Below, piece by piece: positions 4,888-6,409 of a stretch of 6,409 bases of DNA. Below the pieces are notes generated by a model that saw only the letters and a list, made by a program, of their open reading frames with translations, did no database searches and was not told the DNA's origin. The DNA is taken from assembly GCA_910588745.1 (NCBI GenBank), contig CAJURK010000004.1, positions 79,321 to 85,729 of the forward strand, in the 5' to 3' direction. How positions within the stretch are numbered: the stretch's first letter is position 1; each line of letters opens with the position of its first letter. The translations under genes and the position numbers were made by a program. Source of the DNA: an uncultured Dorea sp. (GTDB taxonomy: Bacteria; Bacillota; Clostridia; Lachnospirales; Lachnospiraceae).

Positions 4888-6409
4888 GTGGCGCAGCAGA
4901 AACAAGGACAGGAACCAGATATTAATCAGTTAAGAAAAGTACGCCGGGAGAAGCTGGCAGACCTTCAGGCAAATGGCAAGGATCCTTATCAGGTCATGAG
5001 CTATGATGTAAGCAGCCATGCGGCAGACATAAAAGATCGCTATGATGAGATGGAAGGGAAGCAGGTGCGGATTGCAGGCCGCATCATGCAGAAGCGCGTC
5101 ATGGGGAAGGCATCTTTCTGCAACGTGCTGGATCAGTCCGGCAACATTCAGTCATATGTGGCAAGAGACAGTATCGGAGAGGAATCCTATAAAGATTTTA
5201 AGAAAATGGATATCGGCGATATTGTGGGAATTGAAGGTGAAGTATTTAAGACAAAGACCGGGGAAATATCTGTCCATGCAACGGCTGTGAAGCTTTTATC
5301 TAAGAGTCTGCAGATCCTGCCGGAGAAGTTTCATGGGTTAACTAATACGGATATTCGTTATCGTCAGAGATACGTGGATCTGATTATGAATCCAGAGGCA
5401 AGGGATACGTTTATCAAGCGTTCTCACATTATCAGCGCGATCAGGAGATACCTTGACGGGCAAGGATTTTTAGAGGTAGAGACGCCGATGCTGGTAAGCA
5501 ACGCGGGAGGCGCGGCGGCAAGACCTTTTGAGACACATTTTAATGCGCTGGGAGAAGACTTTAAATTGAGGATTTCCCTGGAGCTGTACTTAAAGCGATT
5601 GATTGTAGGCGGGTTGGAGCGGGTATATGAGATAGGACGCGTATTCCGCAACGAGGGTCTTGATACCAGGCACAATCCAGAATTTACCCTGATGGAACTA
5701 TATCAGGCTTATACCGATTATAACGGCATGATGGATCTGACCGAGAATCTTTACCGTCACGTGGCGCAGGAGGTTTTGGGAACGACAAAGATTGCATACA
5801 ATGGTGTGGAAATGGATCTTGGTAAGCCGTTTGAGCGGATTACTATGGTGGATGCGGTTAAGAAATACACAGGCGTTGACTGGAACGAAGTGGAGACTTT
5901 AGAGCAGGCAAGGGCGCTTGCGAAAGAGCATAATGTGGAGTTTGAGGATAGACATAAGAAAGGCGATATCTTAAGTCTTTTCTTTGAGGAATTTGCGGAG
6001 GAGCATCTGATTCAGCCAACCTTTGTGATGGATCACCCGATTGAAATTTCACCGCTGACAAAGAAAAAGCCGGAGAATCCGGAATACGTGGAACGATTCG
6101 AGTTCTTCATGAACGGCTGGGAAATGGCGAACGCTTACTCAGAGCTGAATGACCCGATTGATCAGAGAGAACGGTTTCAGGCGCAGGAGGAATTGCTGGC
6201 GCAGGGAGATGAAGAGGCAAATACAACGGATGAGGATTTCTTGAACGCTCTGGAGATCGGTATGCCGCCTACAGGCGGGATTGGATTCGGAATTGACCGG
6301 ATGTGTATGCTGCTGACAAATGCGGCGGCTATACGAGACGTGTTGCTGTTCCCGACAATGAAGTCCTTAGATGGTGTAAATAAGAAAAATGATGTAAATA
6401 ATACAGCTT
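4888..6409 (+). CDS. lysS: Lysyl-tRNA synthetase, class II (3' end outside the window)
   Basis: Activates lysine with ATP and loads it onto tRNA-Lys. From GTG at 4888, 507 residues are visible without a stop. Order: N-terminal helix (about 11-30); OB-fold anticodon-binding domain at about 58-140 (VRIAGRIMQKRVMGKASF onward); then the class II catalytic core, with motif 1 around FLEVETPML (194-202), the LELYLKRLIVGG segment, motif 2 in YEIGRVFRNEG plus RHNPEFTLMELYQAY (247-275), and motif 3 GGIGFGIDRMCMLL (463-476). The ISPLTKKK and MANAYSELNDP stretches, typical of the bacterial enzyme, are present. Most bacterial LysRS end a few residues after LLFPTM, here at 486-491, but this one continues at least 16 residues into an Asn/Lys-rich stretch (SLDGVNKKNDVNNTA) that looks like a linker. 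The gene may therefore carry an extra C-terminal domain beyond the edge. It lies 23 bases after greA, so it is probably co-transcribed; the short gap leaves no room for a T-box leader. Confidence 0.96.
   Translation, partial: MAQQKQGQEPDINQLRKVRREKLADLQANGKDPYQVMSYDVSSHAADIKDRYDEMEGKQVRIAGRIMQKRVMGKASFCNVLDQSGNIQSYVARDSIGEESYKDFKKMDIGDIVGIEGEVFKTKTGEISVHATAVKLLSKSLQILPEKFHGLTNTDIRYRQRYVDLIMNPEARDTFIKRSHIISAIRRYLDGQGFLEVETPMLVSNAGGAAARPFETHFNALGEDFKLRISLELYLKRLIVGGLERVYEIGRVFRNEGLDTRHNPEFTLMELYQAYTDYNGMMDLTENLYRHVAQEVLGTTKIAYNGVEMDLGKPFERITMVDAVKKYTGVDWNEVETLEQARALAKEHNVEFEDRHKKGDILSLFFEEFAEEHLIQPTFVMDHPIEISPLTKKKPENPEYVERFEFFMNGWEMANAYSELNDPIDQRERFQAQEELLAQGDEEANTTDEDFLNALEIGMPPTGGIGFGIDRMCMLLTNAAAIRDVLLFPTMKSLDGVNKKNDVNNTA

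Noticed and set aside
4327..4905. 192-codon serine-rich open frame on the minus strand across greA
   Set aside because: It is the mirror of the Glu/Lys-rich coiled-coil codons of greA, covers the greA promoter, and has no protein-like character.
1..6409. Mobile element, CRISPR, toxin-antitoxin or defence system
   Set aside because: Every coding stretch is explained by housekeeping enzymes or one small conserved protein; no direct repeat series, transposase motif or atypical composition was seen.

Overview
The window reads as ordinary chromosomal housekeeping DNA from a Firmicute of the class Clostridia, most likely a Lachnospiraceae gut anaerobe of the Dorea/Blautia type. This is inferred from protein style, strong AGGAG-type ribosome binding sites, tightly packed genes on one strand, a type III pantothenate kinase, the gene order dusB-greA-lysS, and a small Lachnospiraceae-type conserved protein between birA and coaX. 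No database search was possible, so the genus is a guess.

Layout, all on the + strand. Positions 1-61 hold the probable last codons of an upstream membrane protein. From 82 to 4146 five genes run with gaps of 10 to 57 bases or a short overlap: ornithine carbamoyltransferase (argF/arcB type), biotin-protein ligase with an N-terminal DNA-binding domain (birA), a 104-residue uncharacterised protein that overlaps the end of birA, type III pantothenate kinase (coaX), and a tRNA-dihydrouridine synthase (dusB type). They look like one transcription unit that starts upstream of the window. A 232-base gap follows, containing two small inverted repeats and, at its 3' end, a perfect consensus housekeeping promoter (TTGACA, 17-base spacer, TATAAT). 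That promoter should drive greA (transcript-cleavage elongation factor) and lysS (class II lysyl-tRNA synthetase), which are 23 bases apart. lysS starts at GTG and runs off the right edge, already past the normal end of the catalytic domain.

The genes share a loose theme: arginine synthesis, cofactor attachment and supply (biotin, CoA), tRNA modification and charging, and transcription elongation. All key active-site motifs are intact, with no frameshifts. No mobile element, CRISPR array, tRNA, rRNA, riboswitch or convincing intrinsic terminator was seen. Nothing in the window looks like a new defence or mobile system; the points most worth a second look are the unnamed small protein, the gap before greA, and the C-terminal extension of lysS.
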